A DNA stretch of 35,672 nucleotides. Source: an uncultured Olsenella sp. GTDB lineage: Bacteria; Actinomycetota; Coriobacteriia; Coriobacteriales; Atopobiaceae. The notes beneath the pieces were generated by a model. The model ran no database searches. It was not told the DNA's origin and saw nothing but the letters and a program-made list of their open reading frames with translations. The stretch spans positions 1 to 35,672 of the forward strand of contig CASEVE010000018.1 in assembly GCA_949291295.1 (NCBI GenBank), written 5' to 3'. The position numbers and the translations under genes were made by a program. Within the stretch, counting starts at the first letter, position 1. The number at the start of each line of letters is the position of its first letter. Below are positions 22,238 through 30,692 of this stretch, piece after piece.

Positions 22238-23134
22238 CTACCGGGCCTGGTCGGCGTCGCCCGTGAACGCCTCGCGCGCCGCCTCCAAGAACCGCTCGGC
22301 GATGGGGCTGAACACCTGGTAGCGTTTCCAGATGAGCTGGATCCGCGTCTCCAGGCGCGGTGCAAGGGGCAGGAAGGCCAGCCCGCTTCCGGGGCTCGTG
22401 TCCACGAGGTGGTCGAAGGTGAGCAGGTAGCCGAGGCCCTCCCTCACGAAGAGCGACCCGTTGTAGGACAGGCGGAAGGACCCCTCCAGGCGCAGGCGGT
22501 CGCGGCCCTCGCCGCACCAGCGCGCGATGTCGTCGTCCCAGCCCTGCTCCGAGCAGAACAGCGGCAGGCCCACGAGGTCGTCGAAGGCGACGGCGTCCCT
22601 CGACGCCAGCGGGTGGCCGACGGGCACGACCAGGCCCCACACGTCCGGCTCGGGGAGCGGCAGGGCGTGGTACTTGGCGGCGTCCGGCTCCTGGGCGAGC
22701 ACGGCGAAGTCGATGACGCCGCGGTCGAGCTTCTCGGTCACCTGCTCGGTGTCGCCGCTCGTGATGTGGTAGCGCAGGTTGGGGTACAGGGCCTTGAGCG
22801 ACTTGATGACCGCGGCCAGGCGGCGAATCTGATAAGACTCCGCGAGCCCCAGGTAGATGTCGCCGCCGAGCACCTCGTCGAGCCCGTGGAACTCCTCGGT
22901 GATCTTATCGGCCATGCCCACGAGGTCCTCCGCGCGTTTGCGCAGCAGCATGCCCTCCTCGGTGAGGCGGATCGAGAAGCTGCGGCGGACGAACAGCTTC
23001 TTGCCGAGCTCCTCCTCGAGGGATTTGAGCGCCTTGGAGAGGGTGGGCTGGGTCACGTGGAGCTGCTCGGCGGCGCGGGTCATGTTCTCCTCGCGCGCGA
23101 CGGCCAGGAAGTAGCGCATCGTTCTCAGCTCCAT
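22238..23134 (-). CDS. LysR-family transcriptional regulator
   Basis: A 298-residue LysR regulator. The N-terminal winged helix is MELRTMRYFLAVAREENMTRAAEQLHVTQPTLSKALKSLEEELGKKLFVR. The effector domain follows from about residue 90 (DIYLGLAESYQIRRLAAVIKSLKALYPNLRYHITSG). The start at 23134 is the standard MELR position; an upstream ATG at 23167 would add 11 atypical residues. It is divergent from the small-protein/hydrolase operon, the usual target of such a gene, and ATATC-AC-GATAT at 23166-23177 lies between. Confidence 0.9.
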   Translation of the reverse strand: MELRTMRYFLAVAREENMTRAAEQLHVTQPTLSKALKSLEEELGKKLFVRRSFSIRLTEEGMLLRKRAEDLVGMADKITEEFHGLDEVLGGDIYLGLAESYQIRRLAAVIKSLKALYPNLRYHITSGDTEQVTEKLDRGVIDFAVLAQEPDAAKYHALPLPEPDVWGLVVPVGHPLASRDAVAFDDLVGLPLFCSEQGWDDDIARWCGEGRDRLRLEGSFRLSYNGSLFVREGLGYLLTFDHLVDTSPGSGLAFLPLAPRLETRIQLIWKRYQVFSPIAERFLEAAREAFTGDADQAR

Positions 23135-23165
23135 GGGACTCCCGCTCATGACATTCCGTTTCTTC

Positions 23166-23177
23166 ATATCACGATAT
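23166..23177. promoter_or_regulatory. LysR-type binding palindrome
   Basis: ATATC-AC-GATAT is a perfect palindrome in the LysR/hydrolase divergent gap, of the T-N11-A class bound by LysR proteins. TATAAC at 23214-23219 may be the -10 of the rightward operon. Confidence 0.45.
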
Positions 23178-23247
23178 ACAGAATAGCCATTAGCGCGCCC
23201 CTCTCGGCCGACGTATAACGAAGTCGGACAGGGAGGTGAGAGGCAAC

Positions 23248-23460
23248 ATGGACGATCTGGCGCAGACGCTCAGGGACGCGGGGTGCGACGAGGGGACGTC
23301 GGAGGCGGTCCGCCGGCTCTGCGAGAGCCATCGGGTCGACGACGCGGTCAGGGCGCTCCGGAGGCACCGGTGTGACCTGATGGACGCCCTTCACGAGAGC
23401 CAGGCGCGCGTCGACTGCCTCGACTACCTGATCAGACGCATGGAGGAAGAACGGACGTAG
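23248..23460 (+). CDS. Small conserved-looking protein of unknown function
   Basis: Seventy residues, highly charged, beginning MDDLAQTLRDAGCDE with GGGAGGTGAG as a strong SD. It is predicted helical, with RRHRCDLMDALHESQARVDCLDYLIRRMEEE as an amphipathic, coiled-coil-like tail and three cysteines (C13, C27, C45 region). It lies 24 bases before the hydrolase gene and so is probably co-transcribed with it. I do not recognise an enzymatic motif. It could be a partner subunit or regulator of the hydrolase. Confidence 0.75.
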   Translation: MDDLAQTLRDAGCDEGTSEAVRRLCESHRVDDAVRALRRHRCDLMDALHESQARVDCLDYLIRRMEEERT

Positions 23461-23484
23461 GCGCTCAAGGAAAGGGGCAACACC

Positions 23485-24498
23485 ATGGCAGAGCAGACGC
23501 TGAGCATGACGAGCGAGTGGGACAAGACGTTCCCGGCAAGCGACAAGGTCGAGCACAGCAAGACGGAGTTTCGCACCCGCTACGGCTTCACGCTGGCGGC
23601 GGACGTCTACGTGCCGCGCGACCGTTCGCGCGCCGGCGAGGACGGCACGCTTCCCGCAATCGCGCTGTGCGGACCGTTTGGCGCGGTGAAGGAGCAGTGC
23701 GCGGGCCTCTACGCCCAGACGCTCGCCGAGCGCGGCTTCATGACCATCGCCTTCGACCCCAGCTTCACGGGGGAGAGCTCGGGCGAGCCGCGCTACATGG
23801 CCTCGCCGGACATCAACACCGAGGACTTCCAGGCGGCGGTGGACTACCTCTCCTGCCGCGAGGACGTCGACGCCGGGCGCATCGGCATCCTGGGCATCTG
23901 TGGCTGGGGCGGCCTGGCGCTCAACGTGGCGGCCCTCGACACGCGCGTGAGGGCGACCGTCGCCTCCACCATGTACGACATGACGCGCGTGAACGCCAAC
24001 GGCTACTTCGACGCCGAGGACTCCGAGGAGGCCCGCCACGCCAAGCGCGTCGCCCTGAACGCCCAGCGCCTCGCGGACTATGAGGCGGGTACCTACGCGC
24101 TCGGCGGCGGCGTGGTGGACCCGCTGCCGGAGGACGCCCCCTTCTACGTGAGGGACTACTTCGACTACTACAAGACGTCGCGCGGCTACCACGCGCGCTC
24201 GCTGAACTCCAACGGCGGCTGGAACGTGATCGGCTGCATGTCCTTCATGAACCAGCCCATCCTGCGCTACTCAAACGAGATCCGCTCCGCGGTCCTTGTC
24301 ATGCACGGCGACGCCGCGCACTCCTTCTACTTCGGCAAGGAGGCCTTCGAGCACCTCATGGAGGGCAACCCCGTGCCGGAGAACAAGGAGCTGCTCGTCA
24401 TCCCCGGCGCCACGCACACCGACCTCTACGACGGGGGCGAGAAGGGCGCCATCCCCTGGGACAAGCTGGAGGGCTTCTTCGCCCAGTACCTGGCCTAA
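23485..24498 (+). CDS. Alpha/beta hydrolase with a Cys-type nucleophile elbow
   Basis: A 337-residue hydrolase of the YcjY/dienelactone-hydrolase-like group. The nucleophile elbow reads GICGWGG, with cysteine in the catalytic position as in dienelactone hydrolase. The acidic residue is likely in VLVMHGDAAHS and the histidine in PGATHTDLYD. Its length suits the family and there is no signal peptide, so it is cytosolic. AAAGG precedes the ATG. It is controlled most likely by the divergent LysR. The substrate is unknown. Confidence 0.85.
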   Translation: MAEQTLSMTSEWDKTFPASDKVEHSKTEFRTRYGFTLAADVYVPRDRSRAGEDGTLPAIALCGPFGAVKEQCAGLYAQTLAERGFMTIAFDPSFTGESSGEPRYMASPDINTEDFQAAVDYLSCREDVDAGRIGILGICGWGGLALNVAALDTRVRATVASTMYDMTRVNANGYFDAEDSEEARHAKRVALNAQRLADYEAGTYALGGGVVDPLPEDAPFYVRDYFDYYKTSRGYHARSLNSNGGWNVIGCMSFMNQPILRYSNEIRSAVLVMHGDAAHSFYFGKEAFEHLMEGNPVPENKELLVIPGATHTDLYDGGEKGAIPWDKLEGFFAQYLA

Positions 24499-24503
24499 AG
24501 GCC

Positions 24504-25039
24504 GTGACGGAGCCCGTGCCTTCCCAGCCTGACGCCGGGACGGACGCGGCCGCGACCACACCTACGACGCAAGAAGGCTCCGACGTGGGCGTCTTCAACT
24601 TCGACACCAGGACGGTCATGCTCAACAGCGGCTACGCGCTGCCGCTGAACGGCCTTGGCACCTACAGCCTGCACGGCGAGGAGTGCGTCTCCTCGGTGCG
24701 CGCCGCCATCGACGCCGGGGTGCGGCTCTTCGACACCGCCTCGACCTACGGCAACGAGGAGGAGGTGGGCCAGGCCGTCCGCGCGGCCATCGACGAGGCC
24801 GTGGCCACACCGCGGAGCTCCTCGGGGACCTCGTGATCGCGGAGGTCGCCGCGGCGCACGGCGTGTCCCCGGCCCAGGCCATCCTCCGCTGGAACCTGCA
24901 GAAGGGCGTCGTGGTGATACCCGGCTCCAGCAACCCCGACCACATCCGCGAGAACGCCGAGCTCTACCACTTCGGCCTGACGGACGAGGAGATGGGCCGC
25001 ATCGTCGGCGTCAACAACCTGTTGGCACACAACAGCTAG
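24504..25039 (+). pseudogene. Aldo-keto reductase with its central catalytic part deleted
   Basis: The 5' frame has FNFDTRTVMLNSGYALPLNGLGTYSLHG and AAIDAGVRLFDTASTYGNEEEVG, carrying the catalytic Asp and Tyr. Near 24800-24815 the similarity jumps, in another frame, to TAELLGDLVIAEVAAAHGVSPAQAILRWNLQKGVVVIPGSSNP and onward to the normal C-terminus. About 120 residues are missing, including the catalytic Lys and His and most of the barrel. The reading frame also shifts. So a deletion has inactivated the gene. It directly follows the hydrolase, without an SD of its own. Confidence 0.85.
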
Positions 25040-25079
25040 TACGGTCTATAAGGATAGGTACTTACCTAGAGGAAAGCGA

Positions 25080-25571
25080 GAAATCCTGCTCGCCACGCCG
25101 GCGCGGCACAAGGGCGTCATGTGCGCCCCGCTCATCGGGCGCGTTGACATCGAGAAGTACCTGGAGGCGGGGGAGCACCGCGGCCCGGATGTGTGCGGCT
25201 GCGACATCGAGCAGGTCATCTGCGGCGGCGAGAACTACGAGGGCGCGCGGTCGTGCGACTTCGACTGGGTTCGGCTGCTGGCGGCGCAGTGTCGCGCGCA
25301 CGACGTGACGTTCGCGTTCACCGAGACGGGCACGGTGTTTGTGAAGGACGGGAAGACCTACCGCCTGCGCGACCACCGGCTGCAGAGCGAGCAGGCGTAC
25401 AAGTCCGGCGTGAGCCGCGCGGGCCGTTCGATCGAGTGGCACCTGCACGACCCGCTCGGTCTGCCGATTCCCGCCGAGGAGTTCTATCGGCCTCATTTCC
25501 GCGAGCGCTGCGAGACGTGCGGCCAGCGTCTCATCTGCAACGGCTGCTCCGACTGCGGGCGGTGCGCATGA
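25080..25571 (+). pseudogene. C-terminal fragment of a DUF5131 protein
   Basis: From EILLATPARHKGVMCAPLIG onward this matches the second half of the DUF5131 (phage Gp37/Gp68-like) family: EQVICGGENYEGARSCDFDWV, FTETGTVFVKDGKTY, SEQAYKSGVS and the final cysteine-rich CETCGQRLICNGCSDCGRC. Full-length proteins are about twice as long and carry an N-terminal radical-SAM-like cysteine cluster, which is absent here. An internal ATG at 25119 could start a 150-residue product, but no SD precedes it. The stop codon lies inside the 43-bp palindrome. Confidence 0.75.
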
Positions 25572-25606
25572 TCCAAAAGGGGACAGTCCCCTTTTGGATC
25601 ATGCGC
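25564..25606. repeat. Palindromic repeat, copy 3 (perfect 43-bp palindrome)
   Basis: Perfect 21-bp arms (GCGCATGATCCAAAAGGGGAC and complement) around one central A. The stop codon of the DUF5131 fragment (25569-25571) lies in the left arm. The core GGGGACAGTCCCC is shared with copies 1 and 2 while the outer sequence differs, so only the core is conserved. No T-tract. Confidence 0.85.
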
Positions 25607-25610
25607 GGTC

Positions 25611-25733
25611 GGTTACGTACACTACTCAAAATCTCATGTCTTGCCGTTTGGCGAGAAACCCCAGGTCGGAGCGTTGGGCTTCTCGATATGGAAGTCGCAA
25701 CAGTGTACGTAACCGCCGGGAGCGTACGTAACC
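25611..25733. repeat. GGTTACGTAC inverted-repeat unit
   Basis: GGTTACGTACAC (25611-25622) is mirrored perfectly by GTGTACGTAACC (25703-25714), and GTACGTAACC recurs at 25724-25733. The 80 bases between contain a second, imperfect hairpin (GCGAGAAACCCCA with TTGGGCTTCTCG, about 25651-25677). The unit lies between the DUF5131 fragment and the ROK kinase gene. It may be a mobile-element relic or regulatory RNA. Confidence 0.55.
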
Positions 25734-25749
25734 GGGGCGCGCCCGCGCG

Positions 25750-26658
25750 TTAGTGCGACCGCTGCATGGCAAGGAAGTGCTCGTAGGCGCCGATGAGGTT
25801 GGCATCGTTGAAGAACCTGCACGCCACGATGTCCGTCTCGGGGAAAACGTCGCCGAACGAGGCGTTGAAGCGTCGGTGCGCGTCCCTCACGCCCTCCACG
25901 AAGAGCGGGTTCTGGCTGATGCCGCCGCCGAGGCAGATGCGCTCGGGGTCGAGCCAGCACTGGATGTTGTGAATCTGCACGGCGATCTCGTCGCACACCT
26001 GGCGGAACACCCCGGCGACGACCTCGTCCCCGTCCCCGAGCCAGCCGAAGAGCTGCCGCCCGTCGCAGCTGTCGACCCCCTTTGCCCGGGCGACGCGCTG
26101 GCAGAGGGACTTCGTCGAGCAGGAGGACGACCAGAGCTGGTCGCTCGCGATGGGGTCCCGGGGGTCCTCGGGCCAGGAGGTGAGAACCTTCGACGCCTCC
26201 CCCGCAAAGAGGTGCGCCCCTCGCAGGACCTTGCCGCCGGCGACGACTCCGCCGCCGATGCCCGTCCCGAACGCGAGCACCACGCCGCAGTCGACGCCCT
26301 GCAGATTGCCATGGGTGAGCTCGGCAATCGCCGAGCAGCGCGCGTCGTTCTCGACTTCGATCGTGAAGCCAAAGCGCCTCTCCCATTCCGTCACGTCGAC
26401 GCCGTAGTTGTAGAGAAGCGCCCCGCCCGTCCGAATGTACTTCCGGCGAGCGTCGATCTCTCCGGGCATGGAGAGGGCCAGACCCTCGACGTCTCCCATG
26501 CGCTCAAGGATGCCCTCGATGGTCTCGAGGAATGCCTCGGGGTCGTGGCTTTCCCCGTCGGGAGTGGGCACCTGCCCCTTACCCTCGATATCCGTACCGC
26601 ACATGGTGCAGTACTTGATCGCGGAGCCGCCTACGTCGAGAACCGCCAGCTTCTTCAT
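25750..26658 (-). CDS. ROK-family sugar kinase
   Basis: A 302-residue cytosolic kinase. ATP-phosphate motif LAVLDVGGSAIKY at the start, catalytic region VENDARCSAIAELTHG (Asp in E-N-D-A-R), and GTGIGGGVVAGGKVLRG. The zinc motif of many ROK proteins (CXCGXXGC) is absent, as in some beta-glucoside kinases. The neighbours (GH1 hydrolase, PTS IIABC, GntR) suggest it phosphorylates glucose or a beta-glucoside. AGGAGAAGG precedes the ATG, and it follows the GntR gene on the same strand after 26 bases, so the two share an operon. Confidence 0.88.
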   Translation of the reverse strand: MKKLAVLDVGGSAIKYCTMCGTDIEGKGQVPTPDGESHDPEAFLETIEGILERMGDVEGLALSMPGEIDARRKYIRTGGALLYNYGVDVTEWERRFGFTIEVENDARCSAIAELTHGNLQGVDCGVVLAFGTGIGGGVVAGGKVLRGAHLFAGEASKVLTSWPEDPRDPIASDQLWSSSCSTKSLCQRVARAKGVDSCDGRQLFGWLGDGDEVVAGVFRQVCDEIAVQIHNIQCWLDPERICLGGGISQNPLFVEGVRDAHRRFNASFGDVFPETDIVACRFFNDANLIGAYEHFLAMQRSH

Positions 26659-26684
26659 GTCCTTCTCCTGTCTCTGCCTGCTGC

Positions 26685-27455
26685 CTATATGACGTTCACG
26701 TCGCGCAGCTCGGAGCGCATGCCGTTGCTGCGTGCGACGGAGAACTCGAAGGGCGTTCCGTCGTCGAGGAAGCCGACCTGGGAGATCTCGAGCAGGGGGG
26801 TGCCCGCGTCGAGCCGCAGGCGCCCGGCCTCCTCCTCGGTCGCGCCCACGGCGCGGATGATGCGGTGGAAGCTCGAGATCTTGAGCCCGAGCGTGTCCTG
26901 GACGAACGAGTAGACGGAGTGGTAGAGCTGGTCGCGCTTGAGGCCGGGCGTTACGTCGATCGGCATGTAGGTGTACTCAATCGTAATTGGGTCGTCCTCA
27001 AGGCAGCGCGCCCGGCAGAAGTAGTAGGTGAAGTCGTCGGGGGAGATGCTCAGGTGCCGCGCGACGCTCTCGGGCGGGTTCGTGACCGAGAAGTCGTAGA
27101 CCACCGAGCTCACGCTCCTCCCGCGCGCGCTGTGCGAGGCGGTGAAGCCGATCGGCTGGTCGGGCCTGGTGAACCCGAACGTGTCCTCCCGCGTGCCGTC
27201 CTTGCCCATGAGCAGCGGGTCGACGCCCCCCGTGTTGAAAAGCTCCGTGGTGTTCTTCACGTAGGTGCCCGACCCGCGCTTGCTCGCGATGAGGCCCTTC
27301 TCGGTGAGGATCTCGAAGGCGCGCTTGACGGTGATTTTGCTCACGCCGTAGCGGTCGCAGAGGTCCACGACCGTCGGTAGCTTGTCGTTGGGCACGAGGT
27401 CGCCGTCCTCGATGCGGCTCTGGATGTCCTGGGCAATCGTCTCGTACTTGAGCAT
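26685..27455 (-). CDS. GntR/UTRA-family regulator of beta-glucoside use
   Basis: A 256-residue HutC-type regulator. The winged helix is residues 3-70 (YETIAQDIQSRIEDGDLVPNDKLPTVVDLCDRYGVSKITVKRAFEILTEKGLIASKRGSGTYV). The UTRA effector domain is about 100-250, with ITIEYTYMPIDV and TPLLEISQVGFLDDGTPFEFS. ATG 27455 is chosen because GGGAGG precedes it; the frame further upstream is non-coding. It is divergent from the GH1 gene across 308 bases and is the likely repressor of both directions, sensing a sugar phosphate. Confidence 0.9.
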   Translation of the reverse strand: MLKYETIAQDIQSRIEDGDLVPNDKLPTVVDLCDRYGVSKITVKRAFEILTEKGLIASKRGSGTYVKNTTELFNTGGVDPLLMGKDGTREDTFGFTRPDQPIGFTASHSARGRSVSSVVYDFSVTNPPESVARHLSISPDDFTYYFCRARCLEDDPITIEYTYMPIDVTPGLKRDQLYHSVYSFVQDTLGLKISSFHRIIRAVGATEEEAGRLRLDAGTPLLEISQVGFLDDGTPFEFSVARSNGMRSELRDVNVI

Positions 27456-27657
27456 GGCGGCCTCCCTCGTGCTTCCCGCGGTCCTCGACGCGCTCCGCGA
27501 ACGGTCTTGTTTCGCCCGCGAGCGGTTTGATTTTGCGGCCAGGCAAGAGGGCGCGGGTTCGTGCGCGTTGCGCCCCGTCGGGCTGGTCGGCTGCAAAACC
27601 CCAGCTCATCGACGTGGTTCTCGTCTGACGTAATCCATTATCTCCCTTTGTCCCCGT

Positions 27658-27729
27658 CTTTGTCGGCAATAAATCCGCTACATAGAGAAAATAAAAGCGC
27701 TACAATTTAACCAACAAAGCGCGACAAAG
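27658..27729. promoter_or_regulatory. Operator-like repeats and promoter between GntR and GH1 genes
   Basis: CTTTGTCG (27658-27665) and CGACAAAG (27722-27729) are perfect inverted arms. Between them CGCTACA occurs twice (27676-27682 and 27698-27704), and TACAAT (27701-27706) is a likely rightward -10. The gene-free stretch 27456-27763 otherwise holds only an AAAACCCCAG...GGTTCTCG segment (about 27595-27622) resembling the hairpin at 25651-25677. Confidence 0.45.
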
Positions 27730-27763
27730 AGCCGCGCAGGACGAGCGAGGAAACGGAGGCATC

Positions 27764-29164
27764 ATGGCAGAACTGACCCTGCCCAAGGACTTCTTCTTCG
27801 GGGCGGCGATGTCCGGTCCGCAGACGGAGGGAGGCTGGAACGTAGGCGGCAAGCTCGAGAACCTCTGGGACACCTGGTCCAACGAGGACATCGGGGCGTT
27901 CCACAACCGCGTGGGCTCCTACGTGGGCAACGATTTCATGCACCGGTACCAGGAGGACCTTGCCATCCTCAAGGGGCTCGGGCTCGACAGCTTCCGCACG
28001 TCGATCCAGTGGAGCCGCCTGCTCGACGCGGACGGCAACGTCAACCCCGAGGGCGCGGCGTGGTATCACGAGCTCTTCCGCGCGGCGCGCGAGGCGGGGC
28101 TCGAGCCCTTCGTGACCCTCTACCACTTCGACCTCCCCACCTACCTCTTCCGCCGCGGCGGCTGGGAGAGCCGCGAGACCTGTGAGGCGTACGCGAACTA
28201 CGTCGAGAAGGCGCTCCACGAGTTCGGCAAGGAGGTCCGGTACTGGTTCACGTTCAACGAGCCGAGCGTCGAGCCCGAGAACCGCTACTGGCACGGTGGC
28301 TGGTACCCGCAGCACCACAGCTTCCGCGAGGCCGTGGTGGCGCAGTACAACATCTCGATCGCGCACGCGCTCGGCGTCGCCCGCTACCGCGCGGCGCGCG
28401 AGGAGGGCGCGCTCCGTCCGGACGCGCGCATTGGCATCGTGTGCAACTTCAGCCCCTCCTACACCAAGGAGGACCCGAGCGAGGCCGACCTCGAGGCGCT
28501 GCGCATGAACGACGGCCTCACCACGCGCTGGTGGCTCGACCTCGCGACCAAGGGTAGCCTGCCCGCGGACGTGCTCGAGACCCTTGCCCGCCTCGGGACG
28601 CCCGTCCCGGCGCGCCCCGGCGACGAGGAGGTCCTGCGCTTGGGCGTCGTGGACTGGCTCGGCTGCAACTACTACCAGCCCTGCCGCGTGCAGGCGCCGA
28701 GCCGCGACCGCGACGAGTGGGGCAACCCGCTCTTCGCCGAGCCCTACGTCTGGCCCGAGCGCGTCATGAACGAGAGCCGCGGCTGGGAGATCTACCCCAA
28801 GGGCATCTACGACTTCGGCATGAAGTGCCGCGACGAGTACCCCGACCTCGAGTGGTTCGTGTCCGAGAACGGCATCGGCATCGAGGGCGAGTACAAGAAC
28901 CGCGACGAGAGCGGCCAGATCCAGGACGACTACCGCGTCGACTTCGTGCGCGACCACCTCGCCTGGATCGCCCGCGCGATCGACGACGGCGCCAAGTGCA
29001 GGGGCTACCACTACTGGGGCCTCATCGACAACTGGTCCTGGGCGAACGCCTTCAAGAACCGCTATGGCTTCGTTGAGGTCGACCTCATGGAGAACTACGA
29101 CCGCAGGCCCAAGAAGTCAGCGGCGTGGCTCAAGGAGGTTGTCGCGACACACGTGGTGAAGTAG
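27764..29164 (+). CDS. GH1 6-phospho-beta-glucosidase
   Basis: A 466-residue glycoside hydrolase family 1 TIM barrel that hydrolyses phosphorylated beta-glucosides delivered by the PTS. The N-terminal FFFGAAMSGPQTEG is the sugar-binding region. The acid/base glutamate is in TFNEPSV (E166), and the nucleophile is in VSENGIG (E368). The tail WGLIDNWSWANAFKNRYGFVEVD with PKKSAAWLKEV is family-typical and intact. CGGAGG lies before the ATG. First gene of the rightward bgl/PTS unit. Confidence 0.94.
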   Translation: MAELTLPKDFFFGAAMSGPQTEGGWNVGGKLENLWDTWSNEDIGAFHNRVGSYVGNDFMHRYQEDLAILKGLGLDSFRTSIQWSRLLDADGNVNPEGAAWYHELFRAAREAGLEPFVTLYHFDLPTYLFRRGGWESRETCEAYANYVEKALHEFGKEVRYWFTFNEPSVEPENRYWHGGWYPQHHSFREAVVAQYNISIAHALGVARYRAAREEGALRPDARIGIVCNFSPSYTKEDPSEADLEALRMNDGLTTRWWLDLATKGSLPADVLETLARLGTPVPARPGDEEVLRLGVVDWLGCNYYQPCRVQAPSRDRDEWGNPLFAEPYVWPERVMNESRGWEIYPKGIYDFGMKCRDEYPDLEWFVSENGIGIEGEYKNRDESGQIQDDYRVDFVRDHLAWIARAIDDGAKCRGYHYWGLIDNWSWANAFKNRYGFVEVDLMENYDRRPKKSAAWLKEVVATHVVK

Positions 29165-29171
29165 GTCCTTG

Positions 29172-29219
29172 GGCCGAATCGGGAGGCATGGTCCCGGGCT
29201 CCCTCCTTTCGGTTCGGCC
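29172..29219 (+). terminator. Hairpin between GH1 and PTS IIC genes
   Basis: GGCCGAA (29172-29178) pairs with TTCGGCC (29213-29219), with an inner GGGAG/CTCCC stem. No T-run follows. It may attenuate or process the transcript rather than end it, because the PTS genes continue downstream. Confidence 0.4.
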
Positions 29220-29290
29220 ATCGGATACACGTCCCCTAGAGAGGGGCGCGAAGGTACAGCTAATGTTTCCAATAGTTAGGAGGGAAAGAC

Positions 29291-30673
29291 ATGGCTAATG
29301 GACAAAGCTTCCTCGATAAATTCGCGGAAGTTTCCGCCAAGGTTGGCAACCAGGTGCACTTGCGCAGCCTGCGCGATGGCTTCGCCACCATCATGCCGAT
29401 CTTCATCCTTGCCGGCATCGCCGCATTGCTCAACAACGTGGTCTTCACGTTCCTGTGGAGCGCGGACCCGAGCAACCCCGGGCTCTTCCCGAACGCCGAT
29501 GTGCTCGCCACGGCCCAGTACTGGGGCAACTCGCTCACGCAGGGTGCGCTCTCCATCTCAGCCATCCTGCTATGCGCTATGGTGGGCTACAGCTTCGCGA
29601 ACAACAAGCGCTTCGACAATCCCGTCTCATGCGTAGTGGTGGCGCTCGCGGTCTTCTTCATCATGATGCCGCAGACGGTGGCTGCCAACCTTGCTACGTC
29701 ATCGCCGCTCTACGTGGCCGAAGAGGTGACCACCGCTCAGGTCTCGAGCGCGTTCATCACCAACTACACGGGTACCAACGGCATGTTCACCGCCATCATC
29801 ATCGGCCTGTTTGCGCCCACGCTCTTCATTAAGGTCTCGGGTGTCGAGAAGCTGCGCATCAAGATGCCCGAAGGCGTGCCGCCCGCGGTCGAGAAGTCCT
29901 TCAATGTCCTGATTCCGATGCTGCTTACCCTGGGCGCCTTCGGCGTGCTCTCGATGGTTCTCTACGCAGGCTTCCAGACTGACGTCACTGCTCTCATTAA
30001 CACCTTCATCCAGACCCCGCTGCGAGCCCTCACCACCAACCCGATCGGCCTCGTGGTGATCTACTCGCTCGGTATGTTCCTGTTCACCCTCGGCATCCAC
30101 CAGTCCACCATCAACGGCGTGCTCGTCGAGCCCGTCCTCACGGTCGTGCTCGTCGAGGCCACGAGCGTATACAGCTCCGGCGGCATCGACGCGGTCATCG
30201 CCAACCCGGACCTGTGGCTCAACATGAACACCATCAACGTCTACGCGCTCTTGGGCGGTTCGGGCTGTACGCTGGCGCTGCTCATCGCAACGTTCATCTG
30301 GGGCAAGTGGCGCCCCTCCCGCGAGGTGGCCAAGCTCGGCATCCTACCTGCCCTCTTCAACATCAATGAGCCGGTCATCTACGGCTACCCGATCGTGTTC
30401 AACATCCCGCTCATGGTTCCGTTTGTGCTCAACACCACCATCGGCATCCTCGTCGGCTACTTTGCCACGGTCATCGGCCTCGTCAACCCCACCTGCATCC
30501 AGGTGCCCTGGACCACGCCAATCATTGTCTCGGGCATCCTGTCAACGGGTGGTGATATCCGAGCGGGCATTCTCCAGATCGTGCTGCTGGTAATCTTTAC
30601 GCTGATCTACCTGCCCTTCATGAAGGCATCGGAGACCGCGCAGCGCAAGCAGTTCGAGATAGCTCAGGAGTAG
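29291..30673 (+). CDS. PTS lactose/cellobiose-family transporter subunit IIC
   Basis: A 460-residue membrane permease with about ten hydrophobic segments. IIC-Lac family features include LRDGFATIMPIFILAGIAALLNN at the N-terminus, LFTLGIHQSTINGVLVEPV in the middle and PALFNINEPVIYGYPIVFNIPLMVPF, which includes the conserved N-E-P substrate region. TAGGAGGGAAAG precedes the ATG. Together with IIB and IIA encoded downstream it should import and phosphorylate cellobiose or an aryl-beta-glucoside. Confidence 0.94.
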   Translation: MANGQSFLDKFAEVSAKVGNQVHLRSLRDGFATIMPIFILAGIAALLNNVVFTFLWSADPSNPGLFPNADVLATAQYWGNSLTQGALSISAILLCAMVGYSFANNKRFDNPVSCVVVALAVFFIMMPQTVAANLATSSPLYVAEEVTTAQVSSAFITNYTGTNGMFTAIIIGLFAPTLFIKVSGVEKLRIKMPEGVPPAVEKSFNVLIPMLLTLGAFGVLSMVLYAGFQTDVTALINTFIQTPLRALTTNPIGLVVIYSLGMFLFTLGIHQSTINGVLVEPVLTVVLVEATSVYSSGGIDAVIANPDLWLNMNTINVYALLGGSGCTLALLIATFIWGKWRPSREVAKLGILPALFNINEPVIYGYPIVFNIPLMVPFVLNTTIGILVGYFATVIGLVNPTCIQVPWTTPIIVSGILSTGGDIRAGILQIVLLVIFTLIYLPFMKASETAQRKQFEIAQE

Positions 30674-30692
30674 TCGCGTAGTTCCCCCTGCT

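Noticed and set aside
25564..25606. Reading the 43-bp palindrome as an intrinsic terminator
   Set aside because: The stem is very long with a tiny loop and no T-tract on either strand. The family placement at other gene junctions points to a repeat element instead.
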